NCBI RefSeq assembly: GCF_013184775.1 | Contig: NZ_JAATVV010000007.1 | Location: 277,526 to 341,525 of the forward strand | DNA length: 64,000 bases | Direction of reading: 5' to 3' | DNA from: Martelella sp. HB161492 | GTDB taxonomy: Bacteria; Pseudomonadota; Alphaproteobacteria; Rhizobiales; Rhizobiaceae | In this document: positions 36,097-45,847 of the stretch, piece after piece | Numbering within the stretch: the first letter of the stretch is position 1 | Layout: each line of letters starts with the position of its first letter | Notes under the pieces: generated by a model | The model's database searches: none | The model's input: only the letters and a program-made list of their open reading frames with translations | What the model was told of the DNA's origin: nothing | Program-made: the position numbers and the translations under genes

Positions 36097-36566
36097 CCGG
36101 ACAATGCCGGAGACAGACGCTTCATCACCTGCTGAGATGCGGTCAGCACCAGCCTGCGGCCTGCCGCTTCCTCTGCAAAAGCGATCGTGATGGCGTCACG
36201 CGGCAGCTCTTCAGCCCCACGCTCAGGCCATTCAATCAGGCTGATGCCCTCGCCAAGCGCCTCGTCCAGGCCAAGCTCGACAAGTTCCGACGGATCGCCG
36301 AGACGGTAGAGATCGAAATGAAAGATCGGCGGCACCGTCTCATAGGCCTGAACAAGGGTGAAGGTCGGGCTTGGAACCTCAAGCGCCTGATCATCTGCGC
36401 GCGCGCGGATCAGTGCTCGGGCCAGCGTTGATTTCCCCATGCCGAGATCGCCATCAAGCAAGAGGCAGTCGCCGGTTTCCAGACGGGCGGCAAGCCGCGT
36501 GCCGAAGGCGATCGTCGCCGCTTCATCGGCCAGAAAGACCGAGCAGCTGACCGCTTGCCCGCTCAT
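36093..36566 (-). CDS. tsaE: TsaE, tRNA t6A synthesis ATPase
   Basis: 157 residues. Walker A is G39-DLGMGKS46, then the TsaE motif SPTFTLVQAYE near residue 66 and HFDLYRLGDPSEL near 83, and LIEWPERGAEELP near 109. TsaE drives the TsaBD complex that adds threonylcarbamoyl to A37 of ANN-decoding tRNAs. The start overlaps the histidine kinase stop (ATGA). The TAG stop codon is formed by the adjoining repeat, so the natural C-terminus may have been altered by its insertion. Confidence 0.95.
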   Translation of the reverse strand: MSGQAVSCSVFLADEAATIAFGTRLAARLETGDCLLLDGDLGMGKSTLARALIRARADDQALEVPSPTFTLVQAYETVPPIFHFDLYRLGDPSELVELGLDEALGEGISLIEWPERGAEELPRDAITIAFAEEAAGRRLVLTASQQVMKRLSPALSG

Positions 36567-39034
36567 TCGGCCGCAACGACATGGGCGCCGCCATGGCCCT
36601 CGCCGGCATCTGGAATACGGCAGGTGACCGTCGTGCCGGCGCCGGGTTCGCTGTCGATGAAGACCTTGCCCTTATGCAGGCCGACAAAGCTTTGTACGAT
36701 CGCCAGGCCAAGCCCCGCTCCGGCGGCAATGCGCGCCTCGCTTTCGCCAGCGGAAAAGCGTGAGAATACCGTCTTCAGCGCATCCTTTTCGATCCCCGGA
36801 CCGCTATCGGTGACGGTGAAGACAAAATCGCCGTTTTCGCGCCAGCAGGACAAGGCGATCACTGACCCTTCCGGCGCATATTTGATGGCATTGCCGACAA
36901 TCTTCAGCAGGATCTGCTTCAGCCGCTGGAAATCGGCGGTGATGGTGCCAAGCTCCGGCGGCGCGGTAATTTCCAGCGTCACCTCCGCCTCCTGCAGCCG
37001 CACGGAAATGTCGTCGGCAACCGAATCGATCAGATCATCGAGCGACATCTCGTCGAGATCCAGCGTCAGAATACCGGCATCGGCCGATTTCAGGTCGATC
37101 ATGTCGTTGACGATGGTCATCAGCACGGCCGAGGAATTGGCGATGTGATCGACATAATTGCCCTGACGGCTGTTCAACGGCCCGATCTGCGGCGATTTCA
37201 GCAGTTCGGCAAAGCCCATGATCGACGTCAGCGGCGTGCGCAGCTCGTGGCTGACATGCTCGAGGAAGGTGTTCTTCAGCTCTTCGGCCTTGCGCAGCGC
37301 ATCGTTCTTTTCCGTCAGCGCTCGTTCGACCTGAATGGAATCCGTCTTGTTGACGAAAGTCAGCATGGTCTGCGCGTTCGGCAGCGGCGTCACCGCATAA
37401 TCCAGCACCAGCCCTGATTTCAGATCGAGACGGCCCTGTTGCGACAGGCGTTCATCGTCGAAACTGGTGATCATGCGGGCGAACAGCCGCCAGCCGCCGG
37501 GACCGTCATAGCTTGTCTCGCAGAGCGACACCAGCTGACGGATATGGGTATCGGGCGCAGCATCTTTCTCGCTGATGCCCCAGAGCGCGCGGAAAGCCGG
37601 ATTGGAAAGCGACAGACGTCCGTCCGGCCCGAACACCGCAACACCTTCAGAAAGGTGGTCAATGGTTTCGCCCTGCACCTTCACCAGCGTGTTGTAGCGG
37701 GTCTTGAGCGCAATCTGCTCGGTATGATTTTCGAAGACCCAGGTCGTTCCGCCGCGGGGATGCGCCGAGGCGAAGACTGACAATGTCTCGCCAGTGGGCA
37801 GATACCAGAGATCGCTATAGGGGCCGATGGAGCGGTAGACCGAAAGCGCCTTTTCCTTCCAGTCCTTCCAGTTATGCGGCTCGGGCAGCTTGCCATCGGC
37901 ACGCAGCCGCTCGAAGAATTCGCCATTGTCGGGACGCGATTCCATGAAGCCCATGTCGAGCCGCCAGAGCTTCTCGAAGGCCTGATTGTAAAAGCGCAGC
38001 CGCCGGTCCGCGTCGAAGATGGCCACCGCCGTATTGAGGTGGTTGAGCGTATCGGCATGATTTTCCAGCGTCAGCTCAAGCGCATTTTCAAGCCGTTCAC
38101 GGTCAGATATATCGCGCGCCAATCCGGCAGAGCCGTCACCCGTCGGGACTTCGAGAATGGCGAAATGGGAACGGTTGCCGCCAATCACGATCGGCTCATG
38201 GCCTTCAAACCGCTTGCCGGAACGAATTTCGCCATCAAGCCGGGCCTGGGCGGCTGTGCCAAGCAGCGGCCGCTCCGGCGCGCCCTCCGATGGATCGACC
38301 GCGCGCTTGTAGGCTTCGTTGACCCAGGCGAGGCGCCCTTCGCCATCGCGCAGCCAGACGGGCATGTCGGTGGCGTTCAGAAGTGTCTCGAAACGCTTCA
38401 GCCGCACCTGCAGCCGCTTGTGATCGAGCCGGAGTTCGGCAAGTTCGGCGCGCACGGATTCCAGCGCACCAAAGCGAACATGGGCCCTGCCACCAGTGGT
38501 GCGGCCAAGCACTTCAAGCACATAGCCCTTCTTCGTCTCCGCCAGCATATCGAAGGCCTTGGCCTTTTCGCGCAGCGCGGCGATGGCGGGCACGAGCTGG
38601 CGCACGCTGCCGGGTGCAAGCCAGTCGTCAAAGGAGAGGAAATCACTGTCTTCTTCCGGTGCACCGGCCTCTTCCGGCAAAGTGCCAAGAAATTCCGGCG
38701 CTGCCTTCGGATCTTCCCAGAGAATGATCCGCCGGTTCTTCTCGGCATTGAGCGCCTTCAGGCTCAATAGCCGCTCATGGGTCTGCTCGAGCGCATCGCG
38801 GATCACGCGATTTTCAGCTTCCGCCCGTCCACGCAGGCGGACAAACCACAGGGTCGAAATCAATGTCGACGCCAGAACGCCGAACACGGCCGAAAGCGTC
38901 ATGACTTCGCCGGTCGTAAATCCGCTCTGCAGCACCGGGTCGAAATCCTGGGCGGCGAAAGCCGACGAGGCAGCCAGGGCTGTGCCGGAAACCAGCGCGG
39001 TCATGAAGGCGCTGCGTAAGATCCGGCTTGCCAT
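36563..39034 (-). CDS. PAS-domain sensor histidine kinase
   Basis: 823 residues. A signal-like N-terminus (residues 1-28) and one membrane helix (about 43-63) anchor it. PAS-like modules follow at about 230-330 and 340-590, with a PAS_7/PAS_4-type pattern (VAIFDADRRLRFYNQAF; VAVFGPDGRLSLSNPAF). The kinase core has HELRTPLTSIMGF (phospho-acceptor His), N box NAIKYAPEG, and G boxes DSGPGIE and GLGLAIV. No receiver gene is adjacent. It lies between ahcY and tsaE as in other Rhizobiaceae. GAGGAG is eight bases before the start. Signal unknown. Confidence 0.92.
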   Translation of the reverse strand: MASRILRSAFMTALVSGTALAASSAFAAQDFDPVLQSGFTTGEVMTLSAVFGVLASTLISTLWFVRLRGRAEAENRVIRDALEQTHERLLSLKALNAEKNRRIILWEDPKAAPEFLGTLPEEAGAPEEDSDFLSFDDWLAPGSVRQLVPAIAALREKAKAFDMLAETKKGYVLEVLGRTTGGRAHVRFGALESVRAELAELRLDHKRLQVRLKRFETLLNATDMPVWLRDGEGRLAWVNEAYKRAVDPSEGAPERPLLGTAAQARLDGEIRSGKRFEGHEPIVIGGNRSHFAILEVPTGDGSAGLARDISDRERLENALELTLENHADTLNHLNTAVAIFDADRRLRFYNQAFEKLWRLDMGFMESRPDNGEFFERLRADGKLPEPHNWKDWKEKALSVYRSIGPYSDLWYLPTGETLSVFASAHPRGGTTWVFENHTEQIALKTRYNTLVKVQGETIDHLSEGVAVFGPDGRLSLSNPAFRALWGISEKDAAPDTHIRQLVSLCETSYDGPGGWRLFARMITSFDDERLSQQGRLDLKSGLVLDYAVTPLPNAQTMLTFVNKTDSIQVERALTEKNDALRKAEELKNTFLEHVSHELRTPLTSIMGFAELLKSPQIGPLNSRQGNYVDHIANSSAVLMTIVNDMIDLKSADAGILTLDLDEMSLDDLIDSVADDISVRLQEAEVTLEITAPPELGTITADFQRLKQILLKIVGNAIKYAPEGSVIALSCWRENGDFVFTVTDSGPGIEKDALKTVFSRFSAGESEARIAAGAGLGLAIVQSFVGLHKGKVFIDSEPGAGTTVTCRIPDAGEGHGGAHVVAAE

Positions 39035-39310
39035 GCGTAAAGCTCCTCATCTGTCGGCAACAGGACATGTAGCCCTGAAACCCGCCGCTTTTTTGTCTTT
39101 GACGGTAAGGTGCTTCTGCCGCGTCACACCATTCCGCCCTTTCGGAAGATACGGATCTGCCGCCATCTCCCGCTTGATCTGATGAAACGAACACGGTCCG
39201 AAACCCCGAAATGACGGCGTTTAAGCGAAAACCGGGCCTAAAAATCAGGCGAATCGCACCTTAAAAAACATAAACGCTTGGCGAATCCGAAAAAAGAGTC
39301 CGCCGCAAAT

Positions 39311-39344
39311 AAACAAAGCCGCGCCTGTCATTTGAAGGCGCGGC
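39311..39344 (-). terminator. Terminator of ahcY
   Basis: On the minus strand GCCGCGCCT-TCAAATGAC-AGGCGCGGC is a nine-pair stem followed by TTTGTTT. It starts 30 bp after the ahcY stop. The remaining part of the 339-bp gap (39035-39373) is AT-rich without clear motifs and probably holds the promoter of the kinase-tsaE operon. Confidence 0.88.
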
Positions 39345-39373
39345 CAGATTAGAAGATTATGCTTACCGAATGC

Positions 39374-40774
39374 TTAATAGCGGTAATGATCGGGCTTGAA
39401 CGGGCCTTCCGGCGTCACACCAATATAGGCAGCCTGCTCCGGCGACAGCACCGTCAGCTTGGCACCGAGCTTGTCGAGATGCAGGCGTGCAACCTTCTCA
39501 TCGAGATGCTTGGGCAGAATGTGAACGCCCTTCGGATATTTGTCGCGATGCAGGAATATTTCCATTTGCGCCAGAACCTGATTGGTAAAGGACGCCGACA
39601 TGACGAAGGAGGGATGCCCCGTGGCGTTTCCGAGGTTCAGAAGCCGCCCCTCTGACAGCAGGATCAGCCGCTTGCCATTGGGGAAGGAAATCATATCGAC
39701 CTGCGGCTTGATATTGGTCCACTTGTAATTGCGCAACGAAGCCACCTGGATCTCGTTGTCGAAGTGGCCGATATTGCCGACAATGGCCATGTCCTTCATC
39801 TCGCGCATATGCTCGAGGCGGATGATGTCCATATTGCCGGTGGTGGTGATGAACAGGTCGGCCGAGGACAGAACGTCTTCCAGAACAACAACTTCATAAC
39901 CATCCATGGCTGCCTGCAGCGCGCAGATCGGATCCGCTTCGGTGACCTTGACGCGGGCGCCGGCACCCGACAGCGAGGCAGCCGAGCCCTTGCCGACATC
40001 GCCATAACCGCAGACCACGGCAACCTTGCCGGCAAGCATGACGTCGGTGGCACGGCGAATACCGTCAACCAGCGATTCCTTGCAGCCATACTTATTGTCG
40101 AATTTCGACTTGGTGACCGAATCATTGACGTTGATGGCCGGGAAGGGCAGCTGGCCGGCACGGGCGAGCTGGTAGAGACGGTTCACACCTGTGGTGGTTT
40201 CTTCCGTGACGCCATAAAGCGCTTCGCGCTGCTTGGTGAAGAAGCCCGGCGTCGCCGCCATGCGCTTCTTGATCTGGGCGAACAGCACTTCCTCTTCTTC
40301 CGAATGCGGGTTCGACAGCACGTCTTCACCGGCCTCGGCGCGTGCACCGGTCAGGATATACATGGTGGCATCGCCGCCATCATCGAGGATCATGTTGGAC
40401 AGGCCGCCATCACGCCACTGAAAGATCTGGTCCGTATAGGTCCAGTATTCGGCGAGCGTTTCCCCCTTGACCGCATAGACCGGCGTTCCGCTGGCAGCAA
40501 TGGCAGCCGCAGCGTGATCCTGGGTCGAGAAGATGTTGCAGGATGCCCAGCGGACATCGGCGCCGAGCACCTTCAGGGTCTCGATCAGAACGGCCGTCTG
40601 GATCGTCATGTGGAGCGATCCGGAAATGCGCGCACCTTTCAGGGGCTGGCTTTCACCGAATTCCGCACGCGCGGCCATCAGGCCCGGCATTTCTGTTTCG
40701 GCGATATCGATTTCCTTGCGACCGAAATCAGCAAGCGCGATATCGGCGACGTGATAATCCTGCGTGGCGCTCAT
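39374..40774 (-). CDS. ahcY: S-adenosylhomocysteine hydrolase
   Basis: 466 residues. It splits SAH into adenosine and homocysteine, keeping methyl transfer running. The NAD-binding segment [13 protein letters not shown] and the [10 protein letters not shown] preceding it are typical, and the C-terminal KPDHYRY is the conserved NAD-contacting tail. The start at 40774 (second of two adjacent ATGs) is six bases from GGAG. The long spacer near residues 150-190 is the usual bacterial insertion. It is single, with its own terminator and an operator-like palindrome 114 bp upstream. Confidence 0.98.
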   Translation of the reverse strand: MSATQDYHVADIALADFGRKEIDIAETEMPGLMAARAEFGESQPLKGARISGSLHMTIQTAVLIETLKVLGADVRWASCNIFSTQDHAAAAIAASGTPVYAVKGETLAEYWTYTDQIFQWRDGGLSNMILDDGGDATMYILTGARAEAGEDVLSNPHSEEEEVLFAQIKKRMAATPGFFTKQREALYGVTEETTTGVNRLYQLARAGQLPFPAINVNDSVTKSKFDNKYGCKESLVDGIRRATDVMLAGKVAVVCGYGDVGKGSAASLSGAGARVKVTEADPICALQAAMDGYEVVVLEDVLSSADLFITTTGNMDIIRLEHMREMKDMAIVGNIGHFDNEIQVASLRNYKWTNIKPQVDMISFPNGKRLILLSEGRLLNLGNATGHPSFVMSASFTNQVLAQMEIFLHRDKYPKGVHILPKHLDEKVARLHLDKLGAKLTVLSPEQAAYIGVTPEGPFKPDHYRY

Positions 40775-40887
40775 CATAAACTCCGAAAATCTAGCTGTAG
40801 CACATGGCGGATCCTTCGACCCGCCGGGCCCTTTCAGGGCCGTCAGTTTCAGGCCAAGGGTTTAACAGCCTTGCCGGAACCATGCAA

Positions 40888-40917
40888 GAAAGACATAAAG
40901 AAATCTTTATGTCTTTC
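40888..40917. promoter_or_regulatory. Long palindromic operator upstream of ahcY
   Basis: A 30-bp palindrome, arms GAAAGACATAAAGA and TCTTTATGTCTTTC around a central AA, is perfect in all 14 arm positions. It is 114 bp before ahcY. The core ATAAAGA...TCTTTAT resembles sites I associate with ArsR-type regulators of methionine/SAM metabolism (SahR/SamR) in Proteobacteria, but I cannot check this. Between it and ahcY two RNA hairpins could form (GGCCCTGAAAGGGCC; GGCGG...CCGCC), with no riboswitch that I can identify. Confidence 0.65.
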
Positions 40918-41017
40918 CGACAATCTGGTCTGCGGCCTATTCATGCCACAAAGAATGGCAAGGATTGGCGCATGAACAGGATGCGATCCGGGCTTTCAAC
41001 ACGGTGCGGGGATATCG

Positions 41018-41410
41018 ATGGCAGATGGCAGTTCAACCGGCCGGGTCACTGGCCTTGGTGGCATTTTCGTGCTGAGTGCCAATAGCGAGGGGCTTTCTGC
41101 CTGGTATCGCGACGTGCTGGGTCTGACGGTCGAGGCCTGGGGCGGCAGCCGATTTGACGATGCGGCACGGCCTTCCGGATCGTCTTCGCTGTGGTGCAGT
41201 TTCAACGCAGAGAGTGGCTATCTTGCGCCTTCACCACGCGATTTCATGATCAATTTCATCGTTGATGACATGGACCTGATGCTCAGCCGGCTTGACCAGA
41301 AAGGCGTCGCCATTCTCGGCCGCGATGACAGTGATGACAATGGCCGCTTCGCCTGGGTGCTTGATCCCGACGGTACCAAGATCGAATTGTGGCAACCGGG
41401 AAAGGCCTGA
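41018..41410 (+). CDS. VOC (glyoxalase-like) domain protein
   Basis: 130 residues, single vicinal-oxygen-chelate domain: VTGLGGIFVLSANSEGLSAWYRDVLGLTVE at the start and the closing FAWVLDPDGTKIELWQPG. Metal ligands are plausible at E in the final IELWQP motif, but the usual first histidine is replaced (G-G-I-F), so it may not be a glyoxalase I. Substrate not known. It diverges from ahcY. Confidence 0.85.
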   Translation: MADGSSTGRVTGLGGIFVLSANSEGLSAWYRDVLGLTVEAWGGSRFDDAARPSGSSSLWCSFNAESGYLAPSPRDFMINFIVDDMDLMLSRLDQKGVAILGRDDSDDNGRFAWVLDPDGTKIELWQPGKA

Positions 41411-41462
41411 CCGCGCTCCGGAGATCGGCTTCACGAAAACGGCGTGGATGTCCCGGGCCGGC

Positions 41463-41568
41463 CTAGAACGCCGTGCGTCCTTTTGAACGCAGCAGGACGC
41501 TCAATCTTATTGAATCTACGCATCGTTCTTTTCGAGAATCGAACCCGATTTTCGAGCCGATGCGCTAG
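41463..41568 (-). repeat. ~106-bp two-palindrome repeat, copy 2 (inverted)
   Basis: Opposite orientation to copies 1, 3 and 4: it starts CTAGAACGCCGTGCGTCC and ends GCCGATGCGCTAG. It fills the gap between the VOC gene and ptsH. The CTAG at its right end (41565-41568) supplies the TAG stop of ptsH; here it is the other end of the element that faces the gene. Confidence 0.9.
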
Positions 41569-41840
41569 CATTCCTCGCCAAAGCGGCATTCGACCAGGCT
41601 GGCAATCGCATCAAGCGCTTCATCGGCATCCGGGCCGCTGGCGCTGACGACAATCTGGCTTTCGATCCCGGCAGCCAGCATCATCAGCCCCATGATCGAG
41701 GTACCGCCAACGCTCATGCCATCTTTTGATACGGTGACATGGGCATCGAAACGTTCGACAGTCTGCACGAACTTCGCCGACGCCCGCGCGTGCAGGCCAC
41801 GACGATTGATGATGGTAAGTTCACGGCTCGCTTCGCTCAT
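41565..41840 (-). CDS. ptsH: HPr phosphocarrier protein
   Basis: 91 residues. The phosphorylated histidine is H17 (NRRGLHARASAKF) and the regulatory serine S48 (GTSIMGLMML), the site of HPr kinase, whose gene lies nearby. In rhizobia this HPr is part of a regulatory phosphorelay (PtsP-HPr-EIIA) that coordinates carbon, nitrogen and potassium state rather than sugar import. Its TAG stop is provided by the repeat at its 3' end, leaving the tail FGEEC. Confidence 0.96.
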   Translation of the reverse strand: MSEASRELTIINRRGLHARASAKFVQTVERFDAHVTVSKDGMSVGGTSIMGLMMLAAGIESQIVVSASGPDADEALDAIASLVECRFGEEC

Positions 41841-41852
41841 CAGGCCGCGACC

Positions 41853-42254
41853 CTATTTTCCGTTGAGCACACGGCTGGCGACATTGATATAGCGCCGCCC
41901 GGCATCTTCCGCCTCGGCCAGCGCCTTTTCCATGTCATTGTCGCCACGCACCGCAACCAGCTTGATCAGCATCGGCAGGTTGACGCCGGCAATGACCTCT
42001 ACCCGCCCAGCGCTCATGATCGAGATCGCCAGATTGGAAGGCGTTCCGCCAAACATGTCGGTAAGGATGATGACACCATTGCCGCTATCGGCCTGACTGA
42101 CGGCCTTGAGAATGTCATCCCGCCGCTGGTCCATATCATCTTCGGGACCGATCGAGATCGTCTCGATGGCGTCCTGCGCGCCCACCACATGCTCAACCGC
42201 GAGGCGGAACTCCTCGGCCAGTCTGCCATGGGTTACAAGCACCAGTCCGATCAT
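41853..42254 (-). CDS. PTS EIIA component, mannose family
   Basis: 133 residues. The EIIA-Man phosphorylation site is H9 (LVLVTHGRLAEEF), and LTDMFGGTPSN near residue 66 is the second conserved loop. It receives phosphate from HPr. No membrane EIIBC is encoded nearby, consistent with the regulatory PTS of alphaproteobacteria (EIIA often called ManX/EIIA-Man). The start at 42254 has GGGAG ten bases upstream; 12 bp separate it from ptsH. Confidence 0.95.
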   Translation of the reverse strand: MIGLVLVTHGRLAEEFRLAVEHVVGAQDAIETISIGPEDDMDQRRDDILKAVSQADSGNGVIILTDMFGGTPSNLAISIMSAGRVEVIAGVNLPMLIKLVAVRGDNDMEKALAEAEDAGRRYINVASRVLNGK

Positions 42255-42439
42255 GTTGGTTTCGCTCCCTTTTTCATGTCCAGTTTCGGCAATCACCCCG
42301 AAACCCCATAGACAACCTGTTCGCCCATCTTGTCGAAGTGGCGGCGAAGTGCAAGCCCAAAAGGCGGAATGTCACCAGCCCATTGCTGCGGCACAAACGT
42401 CCGGTACTGGCCGGACACGGGAGCGCGCGACGGATTTCT

Positions 42440-42542
42440 CTTCGCCCATCGGCTCGAAAATCGCGTTCGATTTTCGAGCCGATGCGTCGATTCAATAAGC
42501 TAGGGCGTCCTGCTGCGTCCAAAAGGACGCACGGCTCCCTAG
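42440..42542 (+). repeat. ~106-bp two-palindrome repeat, copy 3
   Basis: CATCGGCTCGAAAATCG...CGATTTTCGAGCCGATGCG forms a nearly perfect first palindrome, then GATTCAATAAG and the GCGTCC/GGACGC hairpin ending GGCTCCCTAG. The left CTAG has decayed. The right CTAG (42539-42542) provides the TAG stop of hprK. It lies within the intergenic region between hprK and EIIA (42255-42538). Confidence 0.9.
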
Positions 42543-43012
42543 CGCAGGGGCCGGGCCGGGCGCCCCTCTGTCAGGCCCGGGCAAAGCGCGTCCAGCCGGG
42601 CAAGCGGGCTTGCGCCCTGAAGCGTCAACGGCAGCAGCGGCAATGTTGCACCGCCCGGAAGCGTGAACAACAGACCGGTTTGCGGAAGTCGCTCGGCCGT
42701 TTCAGCATTGACAGGCTGGACACAGACATCCATCACCGCTGCCTGCAGATGGTCGGTTATGACAATGCCGCTGCCGTAGATCTCGATCTTGCCGGCAATG
42801 GCCGGCGGCGCACTGGCAATCACCCGCCCGCCTTGCTGCGTGATGAACAGCTGATCGTCGGCGACAAGCCGGGAAAACAGCCCCAGCGCTGCGGCCTCTG
42901 CCATCAGCGACAATGCCAGACTGCTCTTGCCCGCCCCCGACGGCCCGACCAGCATGATGCCGGTGACACCGATGACGACGGCGGTTGCGTGCAGATTAAG
43001 CACCCCGCTCAT
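42539..43012 (-). CDS. hprK: HPr kinase/phosphorylase, short alphaproteobacterial form
   Basis: 157 residues, about half the length of the Firmicutes enzyme, as is normal for alphaproteobacteria that retain only the C-terminal catalytic domain. Walker A is G23-PSGAGKS30, then FSRLVADDQL near residue 46 and the IEIYGSGIV segment near 76. It phosphorylates HPr on S48. The start overlaps the chvG stop (ATGA). The TAG stop derives from the neighbouring repeat, so the last residues (RPARPLR) may be changed relative to the ancestor. Confidence 0.94.
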   Translation of the reverse strand: MSGVLNLHATAVVIGVTGIMLVGPSGAGKSSLALSLMAEAAALGLFSRLVADDQLFITQQGGRVIASAPPAIAGKIEIYGSGIVITDHLQAAVMDVCVQPVNAETAERLPQTGLLFTLPGGATLPLLPLTLQGASPLARLDALCPGLTEGRPARPLR

Positions 43013-44784
43013 GCGTTGCGATGGCCGGAACTCGCCGGCAGGGTGAGAATGAAACGGGCGCCGGTGATGTCGCCGCTTTCCTTGTCGACAATATTTTCCG
43101 CCACCAGCGTGCCGCCATGCGCCTCGGCGATCTGCCGCGAAATCGACAGACCGAGCCCGGAATTCTGTCCGAAAGCCTCACCATCCGGCCGGTCGGTGTA
43201 GAAACGCTCGAAGATGCGCTCAATGTCTTCAGCCCGGATGCCCGGCCCGTTGTCCTCGACGGTGATGACAATGTGATTGCGTCCGCGCCGCAGCCGGACA
43301 CCGATCCGGCCGGTTTTCTCCGGCACGAATGAGCGCGCATTCTCGATCAGATTGGTGATGATCTGTCCGATCCTGAGATCATGGCCGAAAATTTCGAAAC
43401 TGTTCTTGCCGCCATGGGGCGCATCGACCTCAAGGTCAATCTCGACCGGCTTGCGCGAGCCGATATCCCGCGACAGCGTCACAAGATCATTGAGCAGCGT
43501 CTCGACATCGAAGACGGAAGCGTCCTCACGCGCGAGCTCCGCATCGAGCCGCGACGCATCGGAAATATCGCTGATCAGCCGATCGAGGCGGCGCACATCA
43601 TGCTGGATGATTTCGGTCAGCCTCGCCTTTGCCTCCTCGGTTCTGGCAAGCGGCAGGGTCTCGACCGCGCTTCTGAGCGAGGTGAGCGGGTTTTTCAGCT
43701 CATGGGCGACATCGGCGGCAAAACTGTCAATCGCGTCAATCCGGTCGTAAAGCGCCGTGGTCATTTCCCGAAGCGTCGTCGACAGATGGCCGATCTCGTC
43801 CTGGCGGGCAGAATAATCGGGAATTTCCTGGCGCTCCCGCGGCCCGCCGCGACGGACCCTGACGGCGGCTTCGGAAAGCCGGCGCAGCGGATTGGCGATC
43901 GTCGAGGACAGCATGAAGGACAGGACCATGGTCACAAGCGAGGTGACCACAAACATGCGGATGATCGCCAGCCGTTCATTGTGGAGGATCTTGTCGATAT
44001 CACCGGCCTGGGTCGACAGGAGCAGAACCCCGAGCACAGCGCGAAAGCGCTGGATCGGCACGGCAACCGAAACGATCTGGTTCCCCTGGTCGGTCATCCG
44101 CACTTCCTTGGCGGTCTGGCCGTTCAGAGCTTTCATCACTTCGGGATAGATCGAGCCGTCACCGCCCGGTGCTTCCTGATAACGCGCCTCGCCATGTGGC
44201 TGCAGCACCCAGTTGAGGAAATTGCCAAGCTTGCCGATCACCGTTTCGGTCGTCGTTTCACTCACCGGTGGCAGGTCGTAGCGCAGGATCTGGCCGCGCG
44301 AAAACAGATAGCGTGAATCGAGGATCAGATTGGCATCGGGATCGAAAATCTGCGCACGGGTGCGCGTCGGCGAGATCAGCCGTCTCAGGATCGGTGCAAC
44401 CTTTTCCGGGTTGATCGGGAATTTCAGATCCTCGTCATTGGGAGAGGGTCTGGCGCTTTCACCGGCCTGCAGCTCCAGCAGCTTTTGCGGATCAAGCGTC
44501 ATCGTGTCGCTCTCGACCGACACCGACGAGGCAATCGCACCGGCAATCATCTCGCCCTGTGTGGTGAGGCTTTCCATGCGGGCTTCAATCAGGCCTTCGC
44601 GGAACTGATTGAGATAGAGAATGCCGCCGACCAGAAAGAACAGTGCCAGAAGATTGAAGAACAGGATACGCCAGTTGAGGCTGGAGAAAACCGTCGCAGC
44701 CAGAACCTTGCGCAGGGTCATGAAAGGCCCACGCCAGCGTTTCCTGATCCGCGATGTCGCGGCCTGTCCAGTCCGTTCGGTCAC
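43009..44784 (-). CDS. chvG: ChvG (ExoS-like) sensor histidine kinase
   Basis: 591 residues if the GTG at 44784 is used; an ATG at 44829 inside chvI would give 606. Rhizobial ChvG/ExoS proteins have about 595. A first membrane helix near residue 40, a large periplasmic domain, a second helix near 280 followed by HAMP (ANPLRRLSEAAVRVRRGGPRE), then the dimerisation box VAHELKNPLTSLRSA and ATPase boxes N (NLIENARSFVP), G1 (DNGPGIRAED) and G2 (SGLGLSISR). It senses acidity and host signals in rhizobia and agrobacteria through periplasmic ExoR. Confidence 0.96.
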   Translation of the reverse strand: MTERTGQAATSRIRKRWRGPFMTLRKVLAATVFSSLNWRILFFNLLALFFLVGGILYLNQFREGLIEARMESLTTQGEMIAGAIASSVSVESDTMTLDPQKLLELQAGESARPSPNDEDLKFPINPEKVAPILRRLISPTRTRAQIFDPDANLILDSRYLFSRGQILRYDLPPVSETTTETVIGKLGNFLNWVLQPHGEARYQEAPGGDGSIYPEVMKALNGQTAKEVRMTDQGNQIVSVAVPIQRFRAVLGVLLLSTQAGDIDKILHNERLAIIRMFVVTSLVTMVLSFMLSSTIANPLRRLSEAAVRVRRGGPRERQEIPDYSARQDEIGHLSTTLREMTTALYDRIDAIDSFAADVAHELKNPLTSLRSAVETLPLARTEEAKARLTEIIQHDVRRLDRLISDISDASRLDAELAREDASVFDVETLLNDLVTLSRDIGSRKPVEIDLEVDAPHGGKNSFEIFGHDLRIGQIITNLIENARSFVPEKTGRIGVRLRRGRNHIVITVEDNGPGIRAEDIERIFERFYTDRPDGEAFGQNSGLGLSISRQIAEAHGGTLVAENIVDKESGDITGARFILTLPASSGHRNA

Positions 44785-44794
44785 GTCATGCCTG

Positions 44795-45514
44795 TCAAGC
44801 GGCGTCGCGGAAGCGATAGCCGACGCCATACAGGGTTTCGATCATGTCAAACTCGCGATCAACCAGCTTGAACTTCTTGCGCAGGCGCTTGATGTGGCTG
44901 TCGATCGTGCGGTCATCCACATAGACCTGATCATCATAGGCCGCATCCATCAGCGCGTCACGGCTCTTGACCACACCGGGCCGCTGGGCGAGCGACTGCA
45001 GGATCAGGAATTCCGTCACGGTGAGAGTGACCGGATCGCCCTTCCAGGTGCAAGTGTGACGCTCCTGGTCCATGACCAGCTGGCCGCGCTCGAGCGGCCG
45101 GTTCGTCTCGCTGTCACCGGTCTTGACACCGCCCGATGCCGCAGCATCACGCCCGGCAACGCGGCGCAGAACCGCGCGCACGCGTTCGACCAGAAGGCGC
45201 TGCGAAAAGGGCTTTGTGATGAAATCATCGGCGCCCATCTTCAGACCGAAGAGTTCATCGATTTCCTCATCCTTGGAGGTGAGGAAGATCACCGGAACAT
45301 CCGATTTCTGACGCAGACGGCGGAGCAGCTCCATACCATCCATGCGCGGCATCTTGATGTCGAAGATCGCCAGCTGCGGCGGGTTGGACAACAGCCCGGT
45401 CAGCGCGGTTGCGCCATCCGTATAGGTATCGACACGATATCCCTCGGATTCAAGCGCGATCGAAACCGACGTCAGGATGTTTCGGTCGTCGTCCACAAGG
45501 GCGATGGTCTGCAT
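44795..45514 (-). CDS. chvI: ChvI response regulator
   Basis: 239 residues. It opens [16 protein letters not shown]; phosphoacceptor D52 (IFDIKM), conserved K in DDFITKPFS, and an OmpR-type winged helix with [50 protein letters not shown]. It activates genes for exopolysaccharide, acid response and virulence or symbiosis functions. The second of two adjacent ATGs has the better spacing to GGAG. Eleven bases separate it from chvG. Confidence 0.98.
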   Translation of the reverse strand: MQTIALVDDDRNILTSVSIALESEGYRVDTYTDGATALTGLLSNPPQLAIFDIKMPRMDGMELLRRLRQKSDVPVIFLTSKDEEIDELFGLKMGADDFITKPFSQRLLVERVRAVLRRVAGRDAAASGGVKTGDSETNRPLERGQLVMDQERHTCTWKGDPVTLTVTEFLILQSLAQRPGVVKSRDALMDAAYDDQVYVDDRTIDSHIKRLRKKFKLVDREFDMIETLYGVGYRFRDAA

Positions 45515-45847
45515 CATAGGCTCCTACTGTCGAGAGGCCGCGTTTTAACGGCGGCCGCTTCTGATGTCTTTTTAGCATCTCTTGGAAAAAAACTGGAACA
45601 AATTGTGGCAACGCCGTCTTTGCGGCGCTCTGACACGGTTAAACCGGCTTTTTCTCGCTCTTCGCCATATCCGGCTAAATATATGGCAATCCACGCGGAT
45701 TTAAATCTTACATGCCGCCACAATTTTGTTTAAAACGATTAAATAATTGATATTGCTATATTTTATGTCATTTCCCGTTGCACATTCCGACTTGATTAAA
45801 TATAAGTTTAAAAAATTCAATTTGTTTAGCCAATGAAGGATTGGATC
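45515..45847. promoter_or_regulatory. Divergent chvI-pckA promoter region
   Basis: 333 bp, notably AT-rich from about 45660 to 45830 (for example TTAAATAATTGATATTGC and TTAAATATAAGTTTAAAAAA). Both promoters must lie here, but I cannot point to convincing -35/-10 pairs. No palindromic operator was found. Confidence 0.55.

Noticed and set aside
40778..40887. SAH or SAM riboswitch in the ahcY leader
   Set aside because: Two hairpins exist, but I could not fit them to any known SAM/SAH riboswitch consensus.
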